Source: Mycolicibacterium sp. TY81 (GTDB lineage: Bacteria > Actinomycetota > Actinomycetes > Mycobacteriales > Mycobacteriaceae). Taken from it: DNA of 64,000 bases. Below the pieces are notes generated by a model. That model did not search any database. It was given only the letters and a program-made list of their open reading frames with translations, and was not told the DNA's origin. Both the position numbers and the translations under genes were made by a program. Shown here one piece after another: positions 1 through 6,933 of the stretch (positions are counted from its first letter, which is position 1; each line of letters opens with the position of its first letter). Location: positions 2,418,001 through 2,482,000 of the forward strand of contig NZ_AP023362.1 of the NCBI RefSeq assembly GCF_018326285.1. The letters are read 5' to 3'.

Positions 1-165
1 ATCCTCAAGTTCGTCACCGTGCACCGCGTCGAGAACGGCAAGGTGACGCTGTGGAAGGACTACTGGGACATGGGCGCGCTGTCGAACTTCGCGCCGCCGT
101 CCTGGCTGGAGAATTTCGCGACCGCTGACATGTCGTGGATCTTCGACGCGACCGGACTGGTCTAG
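1..165 (+). CDS. NTF2/SnoaL-like protein, C-terminal fragment
   Basis: The reading frame is open from the first base and stops at 163-165, giving the last 54 residues of a protein that begins outside the window. The tail contains a GKVTLWKDYWD stretch, which resembles the last core strand of limonene-1,2-epoxide hydrolase and SnoaL-like (NTF2-fold) proteins, where an Asp sits after a Trp/Tyr-rich strand. The family binds small hydrophobic substrates, but the substrate cannot be read from a fragment. The downstream CMD-like gene is convergent, with only 7 bases between stop codons. Fold assignment is moderate; function is unknown. Confidence 0.6.
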   Translation: MLKFVTVHRVENGKVTLWKDYWDMGALSNFAPPSWLENFATADMSWIFDATGLV

Positions 166-172
166 ACCCCTC

Positions 173-655
173 TCAGAGGGTGATCTTGCAGGCCTGACCG
201 ATGTCGAGGGTCCGCAGCATGCGGCCCATGCCGAGCCACATGGCGCACGAGAGCGCCAGGTCGGTCATCAGCTCGTCGCTGAAATGCTCTGCGGCACGGG
301 CCCAGAAGTCTTCGTCGTCGCGCAGCCCAGTGTGGTCGGAAGCGAAACGGTAGGCGAACTCGGCGGCGATGCGCTCCTGTTCGGAGTAGCCGGGCCAGGT
401 CTGCCACACGCCGGCGTGGTTGTAGAGGTCTTCGTCGACGCCCTCCGCCTCGGCTGCCGAATCGCGGGTGTTCTGGCACACCACGCACTCGTTGTCGAGG
501 GCGATCACCACGCGGGCCAGTTCACGTACACGCAGCGGCAGGCGGCCCTTGGTGTAGACGGCGTTGGTGAAACCGGCCATGGCCGTGCCGATGTCGGGTG
601 ACTTGACCACCCAGGCGGTTACGTCTTCGTCGGTGAAATCTCCGATTCGGCTCAC
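173..655 (-). CDS. Carboxymuconolactone decarboxylase / AhpD-like family protein
   Basis: A 160-residue protein with an ECVVCQNTR motif near residue 60. This matches the E...CxxC signature of the AhpD/CMD alkylhydroperoxidase-like fold, in which the two cysteines form a redox pair. It probably has a peroxidase or thiol-redox role; the substrate is unknown. I chose the GTG at 655 (VSRIGDFTDED) because the frame upstream is a short unlikely extension; another GTG lies at 664. A sequence matching the KstR operator consensus sits 22 bases upstream of the start (678-691), suggesting control with sterol/cholesterol catabolism genes. It converges on the NTF2-like fragment. Confidence 0.8.
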   Translation of the reverse strand: MSRIGDFTDEDVTAWVVKSPDIGTAMAGFTNAVYTKGRLPLRVRELARVVIALDNECVVCQNTRDSAAEAEGVDEDLYNHAGVWQTWPGYSEQERIAAEFAYRFASDHTGLRDDEDFWARAAEHFSDELMTDLALSCAMWLGMGRMLRTLDIGQACKITL

Positions 656-677
656 TTTTCGCACGCTACGCCAAAAC

Positions 678-691
678 TGAAACAAGTTCTA
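678..691. promoter_or_regulatory. KstR-type operator upstream of the CMD-like gene
   Basis: TGAAACAAGTTCTA fits the KstR half-site pattern TnnAACnnGTTnnA at every fixed position. It lies 22 bases upstream of the proposed GTG start at 655, a spacing almost identical to that of the box before the thioesterase at 4443. KstR is a TetR-family repressor of sterol degradation genes in mycobacteria. The match is seen; the binding is inferred. Confidence 0.6.
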
Positions 692-724
692 GTTTTTCGG
701 CGGACAAATTCCCGGCGTACGACA

Positions 725-752
725 ACGGCCCCGCCCCGAAGGGCGAGGCCGT
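725..752 (-). terminator. Likely rho-independent-type hairpin after bfr
   Basis: Read on the minus strand this is a 12-bp GC-rich stem with one G-U pair, closed by a TTCG tetraloop and followed by GTTGTCG. It lies just past the bfr stop codon at 769, so it fits a transcription terminator for bacterioferritin. The U-tract is weak, as is common in mycobacteria. Confidence 0.6.
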
Positions 753-768
753 GTTCGACCGGGACCGC

Positions 769-1248
769 CTATGACGGCGGGCGCGACACGCACTGTGCCG
801 CGTAGAGCTGCCCGCCGAGCTTGTCCATGAGCTCCAGCTGCGTCTCCAGATAGTCGATGTGACCTTCCTCGTCTGCGAGGATGGCCTCGAAGATGTTCGC
901 GCTCGTGGCATCACCCTTCTCGCGGCACATGATGATGCCCGGCTTCAGGCGGGTGACCACCTCGTACTCGATGGCCAGGTCGGCCTCGAACTGCTCGCGC
1001 AAGGTCTGCCCGATCCGCAGCGAGAACAGCCGCTGGTAATTGGGGAGGCCGTCCAGCAACAGGATGCGATCGGTGAGGGTTTCCGCATGGCGCATTTCCT
1101 CGAACGATTCTTCACGCGTGTGCTTCGCCAATTCCGTGAAGCCCCAGTTGTCCTGCATCTTCGAATGCAAGAAGTATTGATTGATCGCAGTGAGTTCACT
1201 CGTCAATTGCTCGTTGAGCAGTTTGAGGATCTCGGGGTCGCCTTGCAT
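769..1248 (-). CDS. bfr: Bacterioferritin
   Basis: A 159-residue haem-containing ferritin that oxidises Fe(II) and stores ferric mineral in a 24-subunit shell. All ferroxidase ligands are present at family positions: E18, E51, H54, E94, E127 and H130, plus Y25. M52 is the haem axial ligand. The start is the ATG at 1248 because AAAGGAG lies just upstream; an in-frame extension to 1320 has no family support. The length equals the usual bacterioferritin length. It corresponds to mycobacterial BfrA (Rv1876). The gene is divergent from an iron-box operon that encodes its presumed reductase partner Bfd. Confidence 0.97.
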   Translation of the reverse strand: MQGDPEILKLLNEQLTSELTAINQYFLHSKMQDNWGFTELAKHTREESFEEMRHAETLTDRILLLDGLPNYQRLFSLRIGQTLREQFEADLAIEYEVVTRLKPGIIMCREKGDATSANIFEAILADEEGHIDYLETQLELMDKLGGQLYAAQCVSRPPS

Positions 1249-1451
1249 TTCGGCTCCTTTAAAACACCATCGGGCTGGGTCAAGTGTCACTGGCGCGGAA
1301 CAACAACGTGCCTGTTCCAAACCTAGTCGAGTGACCCTTTGTCGGCGACCGGTTCGGCGGGTGTTTCGCCCCCCCGATTCGATCCCGAATCCCCGGTATC
1401 CAGATCCACGACTCCACTGCTGGCCAGCAGCTATGGACTGGCTGCCCTAAG

Positions 1452-1470
1452 TAAGGTTAGACTGCACTAA
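1452..1470. promoter_or_regulatory. IdeR-like iron box before the ABM-bfd operon
   Basis: The 19-base sequence TAAGGTTAGACTGCACTAA matches 14 of 19 positions of the IdeR/DtxR consensus TTAGGTTAGGCTAACCTAA; the left half is nearly perfect. It lies 51 bases before the ATG at 1522 in the divergent region shared with bfr. IdeR represses uptake genes and activates storage genes when iron is high; which effect applies here cannot be read from sequence. Confidence 0.6.
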
Positions 1471-1521
1471 CCCCCGCGGCGCCCGTCCGCGGACCCGAGC
1501 GACCCGGAATGGCAGGAGCCG

Positions 1522-2157
1522 ATGAGCGAGCAACCGTTGCACTCGCTCATTCTTGCCGCTGATTTTCGTGTCGACGATGTGGAATCCATGTGGGAGCGGG
1601 TGAAATCGCATCGGTCGATTCTCACCGAGCTTTCCGCACACCACGTCGTCGTATATTCATCACTGTGGGAACCGGGCCGGGTATTGGCCACCGTCGGAAT
1701 TCGTAATGCAAATTCCGTCCGCGAAGTTCTGCGTTCGCCGGCGATATTCGAATTCTTCGATGCCTCGGGCGTGGACGACATCCCCGCGATCTTCGCCGGT
1801 GAAGTGGTCGAGAAGGTCGATATCGCCGAGCCCCCGCCGGGCCAGCATGCCGTCGCGTCCGTCGTCGTCGGCGTCGTGACCGCGGTCGAGGACGTCCCCG
1901 CCCTCATGGACAAGGTGCACGACGCCGCCGCCCGGTTCCGCGACGCCGGCGTGTGCAAGGTCTGGGTGTACCGGGCCTTCGACGACGGCCACGAGGTGCT
2001 GATCCTGCAGCAGATCGTGAACGAGACTGCCGCCCGGCGCTGGATCGATCACCCCGATGCCGCCGCCGAATGGATGTCGGCCGCCGGATTCGGCGTCTAT
2101 CCAACGGTTTTCGTCGGGACCCTGGCGCACATCACGTCGATCGAGGCGGCCGGCTGA
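1522..2157 (+). CDS. Tandem ABM-fold (dimeric alpha/beta barrel) protein linked to iron storage
   Basis: A 211-residue protein with no signal peptide or membrane segment. It contains two similar halves of about 95 residues. In each, a hydrophobic strand is followed by a helix with a Val-Arg or Ala-Arg-Arg pair, an Ala/Phe-rich segment and a closing GT/GE-V strand; compare residues 56-101 with 159-206. This looks like a fused pair of antibiotic-biosynthesis-monooxygenase-like (ferredoxin-like) domains. Some single-domain relatives degrade haem or oxidise small molecules, but no activity is proven here. It starts at the ATG after CAGGAG, carries an IdeR-like box upstream and overlaps bfd by one base (TGATG). 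The operon context argues for a role with bacterioferritin or haem. Confidence 0.7.
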   Translation: MSEQPLHSLILAADFRVDDVESMWERVKSHRSILTELSAHHVVVYSSLWEPGRVLATVGIRNANSVREVLRSPAIFEFFDASGVDDIPAIFAGEVVEKVDIAEPPPGQHAVASVVVGVVTAVEDVPALMDKVHDAAARFRDAGVCKVWVYRAFDDGHEVLILQQIVNETAARRWIDHPDAAAEWMSAAGFGVYPTVFVGTLAHITSIEAAG

Positions 2158-2345
2158 TGTTCGTCTGCCTGTGTACCGGAGTGACGAGCCAGGTCGTCAC
2201 CGAACTCGTCGAGGGTGGCGCGACCACGTCGAAGCAGATCGCCGAGAAATGCGGCGCCGGCCTGGACTGCGGCCGCTGCCGCCGTACCGTGCGGGCCATC
2301 ATCGAAGCGGCCCGCACCGACTGTCCGGTGCACAAAGCGGGTTAG
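2157..2345 (+). CDS. bfd: Bacterioferritin-associated ferredoxin
   Basis: A 62-residue protein with the BFD-type [2Fe-2S] ligand spacing C4-x-C6 ... C38-x2-C41, the numbering known from E. coli Bfd. Bfd docks at the bacterioferritin haem and passes electrons inward, so stored Fe(III) leaves as Fe(II). The ATG overlaps the stop of the ABM-like gene by one base, so the two are translationally coupled and share its upstream IdeR-like box. The gene is too short to include other domains. Extra cysteines C32 and C56 are not part of the expected cluster set. Confidence 0.9.
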   Translation: MFVCLCTGVTSQVVTELVEGGATTSKQIAEKCGAGLDCGRCRRTVRAIIEAARTDCPVHKAG

Positions 2346-2347
2346 CG

Positions 2348-3118
2348 CTACCCCTTGCGCCCCACGAATGCGCTCAGCGCATCGGCATTGGCGGCCCCAC
2401 CGAGCAACTCGGCGAACTGACCGGACTCGCGCTGCGTCGCCGCGACGATCGCGTCGCGCGTCGGCTCGACCATCGCGTGCTTGACGGCCATGAGACTCGA
2501 AAGCGGACGCGAGGCAATGATTTCCGCATGACGACGGGCCTCCGGCAGCAGATCGTCGGGCTCACACACCCGCCACACCAGGCCCATGCGCAGCGCTTCC
2601 TCGGCGCTCACCCATTCCGATGACAACAGCAGCCAGGCCGCGTTCTGCCGGCCCATCAACCGCGGCAGCAGATACGACGATGCCGCCTCCGACGCCACGC
2701 CCAGGCTGGTGAACGGGCATTTGAGCCGCGCCGTCGTCGACATGAACGCCAGATCGGCATAGCCGAGGATGGTGGTTCCGATACCCAGGCCGACGCCGTT
2801 CACCGCACAGATCAGCGGCTTCGGAAACGCCGTCAGCGCCTCGATCAGGCCCGGGAAGCCGTACTCCCCCATCTGATATTCGGGATTGTTGACCATCTCC
2901 TGCATCTCGACCAGATCGTTGCCGGCGCTGAAGGCCCGGCCGGCGCCGGTGAGCAGGACGACCGAGACCTCCGGATCGGCCGCGGCCTCCTTCAGCGCGA
3001 TCGTCGTGGCGTCGTAGAGCGCTTCGCTGAACGCGTTGAGTGCGTCGGGCCGGTTGAGGGTCAGGGTCCGGACCCGGTTGGTGTCGTCGATCTGAACGAG
3101 CGCGGCGGGGTCGGTCAC
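2348..3118 (-). CDS. Enoyl-CoA hydratase/isomerase family protein
   Basis: A 256-residue crotonase-fold protein. It begins at the GTG at 3118, which overlaps the upstream gene's stop (GTGA). Crotonase hallmarks are visible: an AFSAGNDL oxyanion-hole segment around residue 65, and NGVGLGIGTTILGYADLAF as the second oxyanion helix near residue 110. The usual catalytic Glu of hydratases (first of the pair around 120-140) is not obvious, so an isomerase or another crotonase reaction is possible. It is the last gene of a three-gene minus-strand operon with a KstR-type box, pointing to beta-oxidation of a sterol- or acid-derived CoA ester. It converges on bfd with two bases between stops. Confidence 0.88.
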   Translation of the reverse strand: MTDPAALVQIDDTNRVRTLTLNRPDALNAFSEALYDATTIALKEAAADPEVSVVLLTGAGRAFSAGNDLVEMQEMVNNPEYQMGEYGFPGLIEALTAFPKPLICAVNGVGLGIGTTILGYADLAFMSTTARLKCPFTSLGVASEAASSYLLPRLMGRQNAAWLLLSSEWVSAEEALRMGLVWRVCEPDDLLPEARRHAEIIASRPLSSLMAVKHAMVEPTRDAIVAATQRESGQFAELLGGAANADALSAFVGRKG

Positions 3119-3822
3119 AGGTTGTCTCCAAACGGGTTGCGCATGATGTAGCGGCTGGTGGGCACGGTGTCGATGTTGACGTTGGCGCCGAAGGCCGACG
3201 TACTCGCGGCCATCTTTCCGGCGCGGTCGGCCAGATCGGCATCGTCGGCGGCGCCGAAGAAGGCGTGCAGACTCGTCGTCGCCTCGATGGGGAACAGCTC
3301 CTCGACGATCGCGCCGAGCTCCGGGGCGTCGGGCGTCAGCGAACGGACCACGGCGTTCTGCGTGTAGCCGAACGTGGACTGGGTGTCGATCGCGATCTGG
3401 GTGTGGTCGATGTGCCAGCGGCGGAACCACTCTCGCTCGTCGATGTCTTCGGGACGGCGCAGCAGCGCGATGTTCGCCAGGCCGGTGGTGCGCTCCCCGA
3501 GGACGATTGCCGGGCCGGCCAGCGGGACCGACTCGGTGACCAGATATGCGGCCAGTTCGGTGCATTCGGCCCGCAGTCGCTCCAGCGCGGCCGTCATCTG
3601 CGCGCCGTAGTACTGCTGCGTCCAGATGCTGATCACCGCGACCACCGGCGGGTCGAGCGTCGTCAGCAGCATCAGCGAGTCCCGGACGGCGCCGTCTTTG
3701 ACGTTGACCGCCAATCCGGGCAACCCCAGCGCCAGCAATTCCCCGGCAACCTCGGTGCGCAGCCGCTCGCACCAGGCGTCGTCGGCGGTGTCACGCCGCA
3801 GCGTGACCATGACCTTCTCCAT
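3115..3822 (-). CDS. EthD-like domain protein
   Basis: A 235-residue soluble protein starting at an ATG preceded by GGGGAGATTCG. The second half has features of EthD-like dimeric alpha/beta-barrel proteins, including a REWFRRWHIDHTQ segment in which Trp, His and Asp-His recur in EthD relatives, and an FGYTQN motif. The first half may be a diverged copy. EthD proteins are small accessory factors in degradation pathways with poorly known chemistry. It sits between a hot-dog thioesterase and a crotonase, so it probably acts on the same CoA-linked intermediate. Function is not established. Confidence 0.7.
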   Translation of the reverse strand: MEKVMVTLRRDTADDAWCERLRTEVAGELLALGLPGLAVNVKDGAVRDSLMLLTTLDPPVVAVISIWTQQYYGAQMTAALERLRAECTELAAYLVTESVPLAGPAIVLGERTTGLANIALLRRPEDIDEREWFRRWHIDHTQIAIDTQSTFGYTQNAVVRSLTPDAPELGAIVEELFPIEATTSLHAFFGAADDADLADRAGKMAASTSAFGANVNIDTVPTSRYIMRNPFGDNL

Positions 3823-3834
3823 CGAATCTCCCCG

Positions 3835-4443
3835 TCAGTCCCGCGCCCAGCGCGGCGTGATGAACACGCCCTCGGCCTCCACCGTGATGCCCTCGGCATC
3901 GGCGATGTGCCCGACGGCGTAGGTCTTGATGCCCTCGGTCCGCACGATGCGGGCCTCGGCGTGCAGATCGCCGAGCCGCGTCATGCGCCGGTAGCGCATG
4001 GTGAGGGTGCCGGTGAGCCGCGGCTGTCCCGGCAGGCTCGCCCCCTCGCCGAGGACGTGGTCGAGGACCATCGCCGACACCCCGCCATGAACGTGGCCCG
4101 GCGGGCCCTCGTAGGCGGCGCCCAGATGGAAGTCGGCCGACACGCTGCCGTCGGCAGCCCGGATGAGGACGACGGGCGGCGCGATCGGGTTTCGAACCCC
4201 GATCACCGCATTGCCCCAGGGCATTTCACTGCCCTGCGCGCCGAACCTGATGCCGAACGAACCCTCGAGCTGCTGCGCGCGGAGCTGGGCGGTGGCGGCG
4301 TCGATCTCGGCCTGCACGGCGGCGATGGCCGCGGCTCCGACCTCTGTCCGGATGGTGGCATCGATGAGCTCGCGTACGGACTGCGTGAGCGGTTCGTAGA
4401 CGGCTCGCATCCGCGCCACCTCGTCGGCGCTCAGCTTCTGCAT
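3835..4443 (-). CDS. PaaI-like hot-dog thioesterase
   Basis: A 202-residue protein with the hot-dog signature HVHGGVSAMVLDHVLG near residue 120, where the HGG turn and following Asp form the thioesterase active site. An N-terminal helical extension of about 60 residues precedes the hot-dog fold. The start is the ATG at 4443 (MQKLSADEV); a longer frame to 4521 would run through the KstR-type box at 4467-4480 and is rejected. It is the first gene of the operon with the EthD-like and crotonase genes. It probably releases CoA from an acyl or aromatic CoA ester. Confidence 0.85.
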   Translation of the reverse strand: MQKLSADEVARMRAVYEPLTQSVRELIDATIRTEVGAAAIAAVQAEIDAATAQLRAQQLEGSFGIRFGAQGSEMPWGNAVIGVRNPIAPPVVLIRAADGSVSADFHLGAAYEGPPGHVHGGVSAMVLDHVLGEGASLPGQPRLTGTLTMRYRRMTRLGDLHAEARIVRTEGIKTYAVGHIADAEGITVEAEGVFITPRWARD

Positions 4444-4466
4444 GGTGTCCTCGAGCACCCTTGAAC

Positions 4467-4480
4467 TAGAACACGTTCTA
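4467..4480. promoter_or_regulatory. KstR-type operator before the thioesterase operon
   Basis: TAGAACACGTTCTA fits TnnAACnnGTTnnA and is nearly a perfect palindrome. It lies 23 bases upstream of the ATG at 4443, so a bound repressor would cover the promoter or transcription start. It is the strongest of the three such boxes in the window by symmetry. Confidence 0.7.
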
Positions 4481-4894
4481 ATCAGGCTGTCGAGGGTGGG
4501 GTCCCACTGCCTGCGCGCCAACAGTTTTCGCCGTGGCCACGGCGACTATCGGCAGGCGAACCACCGCCGCGGATCGCACTGGCCGTAGCAACCATGAAAC
4601 ATGGATACAGCAAATGCGATACAGGATGCCGGAAAGCCGATTTACCGAGACCGTCGTTCCGCGATCCCGCGCCCATCACGCGCCGTGGTAGCACATCGCC
4701 ACGTCGATGTGCCGCGCAATTGCCAAACATTCGCACCTTTGTCCGGAATGCTGTACATCGTCACACCCGCGCACTAGAGTTCGGCACAGGTGCCGCCGGC
4801 GTGCACGCAGCAAACTTCGACGGACAACACGGCAATGCGATCCCGGATACTGCCGGCGAGCCGGCGGGATCCGGTTGTGAAGGAGTTCAGGCCG
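4481..4894. other. Long intergenic region upstream of the response regulator
   Basis: About 410 bases without a convincing gene. It is less GC-rich than its surroundings. It holds a direct repeat GATACAG (4604-4610 and 4618-4624, 14-base period), a short inverted repeat CCATG/CATGG (4592-4596/4600-4604) and an 8-bp inverted repeat GCACATCG/CGATGTGC (4691-4698/4705-4712). These could be regulator sites for the divergent thioesterase operon or for the response regulator at 4895. The small minus-strand frame at 4482-4736 lacks any recognisable protein features. Confidence 0.5.
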
Positions 4895-5575
4895 ATGCGG
4901 ATCGATCCGTTCGCTGGATGTCAGGTCTCACGCGTGACCGTCGTCGACTCGTACGAAGTCGTCCATGCCGGCATCGCGGCCTGGCTCCGTGACGACCACG
5001 CACTCTGCGCGACGGCCACGTCCTACTTCGCCGACACCGAGGAGTTCCTGCGGCGACGGCCCGTGCCCGAAGACGACGCCCAGGTGGTCGTCCTGGGACT
5101 CAAGGCGGACGAAGCCAACAGTCTCGCCGCCGTGCGTGATCTCGACAACCGCGGTTACCACGTCGTGGTGTATTCGCATCTCACCGACCGCGACGTCATC
5201 CGCACCGCGATCGATTCGGGCGCCCGGACCTACCTCATCCAGACCGAAGGCCGGGAGCACCTGCTCAAGGCCATCCGGGCAGCCGTGACCCCGTTCCCCT
5301 ATGTCGGGCCGAACGTGGCCGCCGCTCTCGACGACCGGGATTTCTGTCTGCGCCCGGTCCTGGCGCCACGCGAGCAGGAGGTGCTCCTGGCGTGGTTCCG
5401 GACGGACAGCAAGGAACTCGTCGCGCAGCAACTGTTCCTGGCGCCCAGTACCGTGCGCACCCACCTGCAGCGCATCCGGGCCAAATACATCGCCGCCGGC
5501 CGCCCGGCCGGCACGAAAGCCGCGCTGGTGGCACGCGCCATCCAGGATCGGATCATCAGTATCGACGATCTGTGA
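4895..5575 (+). CDS. LuxR/NarL-type response regulator with atypical receiver
   Basis: A 226-residue protein starting at the ATG after AAGGAG (4880-4885). Residues about 14-130 have the order and hydrophobic strands of a receiver domain. The phosphorylation strand, however, reads VVVLGL where family members have Asp, and the conserved Lys near the end is replaced (YLIQTEG). The first acidic pair is only Asp-Ser. The domain is therefore probably not phosphorylated in the usual way. A C-terminal HTH (LAPREQEVLL ... STVRTHLQRIRAKY) is a good LuxR/GerE DNA-binding motif. No histidine kinase is adjacent. Targets are unknown; the repeats upstream are candidate autoregulatory sites. Confidence 0.85.
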   Translation: MRIDPFAGCQVSRVTVVDSYEVVHAGIAAWLRDDHALCATATSYFADTEEFLRRRPVPEDDAQVVVLGLKADEANSLAAVRDLDNRGYHVVVYSHLTDRDVIRTAIDSGARTYLIQTEGREHLLKAIRAAVTPFPYVGPNVAAALDDRDFCLRPVLAPREQEVLLAWFRTDSKELVAQQLFLAPSTVRTHLQRIRAKYIAAGRPAGTKAALVARAIQDRIISIDDL

Positions 5576-5593
5576 CTCCGTAAACTTCACGCC

Positions 5594-6073
5594 ATGACCG
5601 TCACCGCCGATGATCTGCGCCACCTGAACCGCTGCGTCGAGCTGGCCCGTGAGGCGCTGGAGGACGGCGACCAACCTTTCGGCTCGCTGCTGGTGGATGC
5701 CGACGGCGTCGTCGTCTTCGAGGACCGCAACCGGGTTTCCGGCGGAGACCAGACCCAGCACCCCGAATTCGCCATCGCCCGTTGGGCGGCAACCAATCTC
5801 GATCCCGCGCAGCGCGCCGCCGCGGTTACCTACACCTCCGGTGAGCATTGCCCCATGTGTTCGGCCGCGCACGCCTGGGTGGGGCTGGGCCGCATCGTCT
5901 ACGCCACGTCGTCGGCGCAACTCGGCGGCTGGCTCGGCGAATGGGGCGTGGCACCCTCCCCCGTTGCGGCGCTGCCCATTTCGGCCGTGGCGCCCGGCGT
6001 GCCCGTCGACGGCCCCGTCGATGAATTCGCCGACACCATGAAGGAGCTGTACGCGGCCTGCTTCCGGCCGTGA
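5594..6073 (+). CDS. Nucleoside/base deaminase (cytidine deaminase-like fold)
   Basis: A 159-residue zinc hydrolase of the CMP/dCMP and guanine/tRNA-adenosine deaminase superfamily. The zinc site is visible: H56-P-E58 supplies His and the catalytic Glu, and C86 and C89 in EHCPMCSAA supply the two cysteines. The length and the CPMCSAA stretch suit a free nucleobase or nucleoside deaminase better than TadA. The substrate cannot be fixed from sequence. It lies 18 bases after the response regulator and is followed by a strong terminator. Confidence 0.85.
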   Translation: MTVTADDLRHLNRCVELAREALEDGDQPFGSLLVDADGVVVFEDRNRVSGGDQTQHPEFAIARWAATNLDPAQRAAAVTYTSGEHCPMCSAAHAWVGLGRIVYATSSAQLGGWLGEWGVAPSPVAALPISAVAPGVPVDGPVDEFADTMKELYAACFRP

Positions 6074-6168
6074 GCCCTGTTCCGAGTCCGAACCGTTAGC
6101 CAACTGCGACGTCACTCTTCGGCATCGAGACGAGGAACCGGACGTCCCGGGTGCTTCACTATTCAGTA

Positions 6169-6211
6169 CGGGAGCCTGCCGTTACCCCCGAGACGGCAGG
6201 CTCCCGCTTTT
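6169..6211 (+). terminator. Strong intrinsic terminator after the deaminase gene
   Basis: A perfect 14-bp stem (6169-6182 with 6193-6206), a 10-base loop and a CTTTT tail. It ends the transcription unit of the response regulator and deaminase, and separates it from the VC0807-family gene. Confidence 0.85.
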
Positions 6212-6247
6212 GGCCACCACTCAGGATCACCGCATACTGTCGTCGCC

Positions 6248-6904
6248 GTGAGCCAGGCACAGTCCATGCGACCGATCATCCGCGGCGTCCTGCTCGACAT
6301 CGCTCCGCCACTGATCGCGTACTACGGACTGCGGGCCGCCGGCGTGTCCGAATATGTGGCGCTGCTCACCGCCACGGTGCTGGCCGGCGGCAAGGTCGCC
6401 TACGACGCGATCAGCGCGCGCCGTCTGGACCCGTTCGCGGGTTACCTCATGCTCAATTTCGGCCTGAGCCTGGCCGTCGGGGTCAGCACGTCGGATCCGC
6501 GAATGCTGCTGGCGGGCAACACGTTGGTGGGCGGCCTCGGCGGCCTGGTCTTCCTCGGCAGCTGCGTGGTCGGCACCCCGCTCACCCAGATCGTGTCGGA
6601 GCGAGTTCAGACCGAAGAACACGACACCGGCCCGGCTGCGGCCGCTTACCGGCGGCGCGTGCACATTCTGCTCTCAGCGATGTGGGGCGTCGGCCTGCTC
6701 GTCGGCACCGCACTGCATCTGGCGGTCATCTTCTCCACCCCGGTGGACGTCGCCAACGCCCTGACCTCGGTGTTGTCGCTCGCCACCACCGGCTTGCTGA
6801 TGACTGCGACGTTCGTGGTCGGCAAACGGGCCGCGAACCGCTGGGAAGAACGCCAACAGGGCGAGCCGACGACCCTGGAACAAATCGACACCCCCAAAGG
6901 TTGA
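6248..6904 (+). CDS. VC0807-family integral membrane protein
   Basis: A 218-residue protein with about six hydrophobic segments (roughly residues 10-30, 32-52, 62-80, 82-105, 138-160 and 168-192) and a charged C-terminal tail. The layout and the early GxxxDxxPPL-like stretch resemble the VC0807 family of septation-protein-A-like membrane proteins of unknown role. The start is the GTG at 6248; an ATG at 6266 is the alternative. It precedes lon by 29 bases on the same strand, so the two may be co-transcribed. Confidence 0.7.
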   Translation: MSQAQSMRPIIRGVLLDIAPPLIAYYGLRAAGVSEYVALLTATVLAGGKVAYDAISARRLDPFAGYLMLNFGLSLAVGVSTSDPRMLLAGNTLVGGLGGLVFLGSCVVGTPLTQIVSERVQTEEHDTGPAAAAYRRRVHILLSAMWGVGLLVGTALHLAVIFSTPVDVANALTSVLSLATTGLLMTATFVVGKRAANRWEERQQGEPTTLEQIDTPKG

Positions 6905-6933
6905 GCGCAGGAGATTCAACTTTGGAGGTACGG

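Noticed and set aside
1297..1318. GGAACA/TGTTCC inverted repeat in the bfr-ABM divergent region
   Set aside because: Only six bases per arm with a 10-base gap; too common by chance to call an operator.
4482..4736. 84-codon minus-strand frame upstream of the response regulator
   Set aside because: No ribosome site, biased composition, and overlap with the KstR-type promoter area.
6151..6933. N-terminal extension of lon
   Set aside because: The open frame upstream overlaps the VC0807-family gene and the terminator, while an ATG with GGAGGT at 6934 fits the family start.
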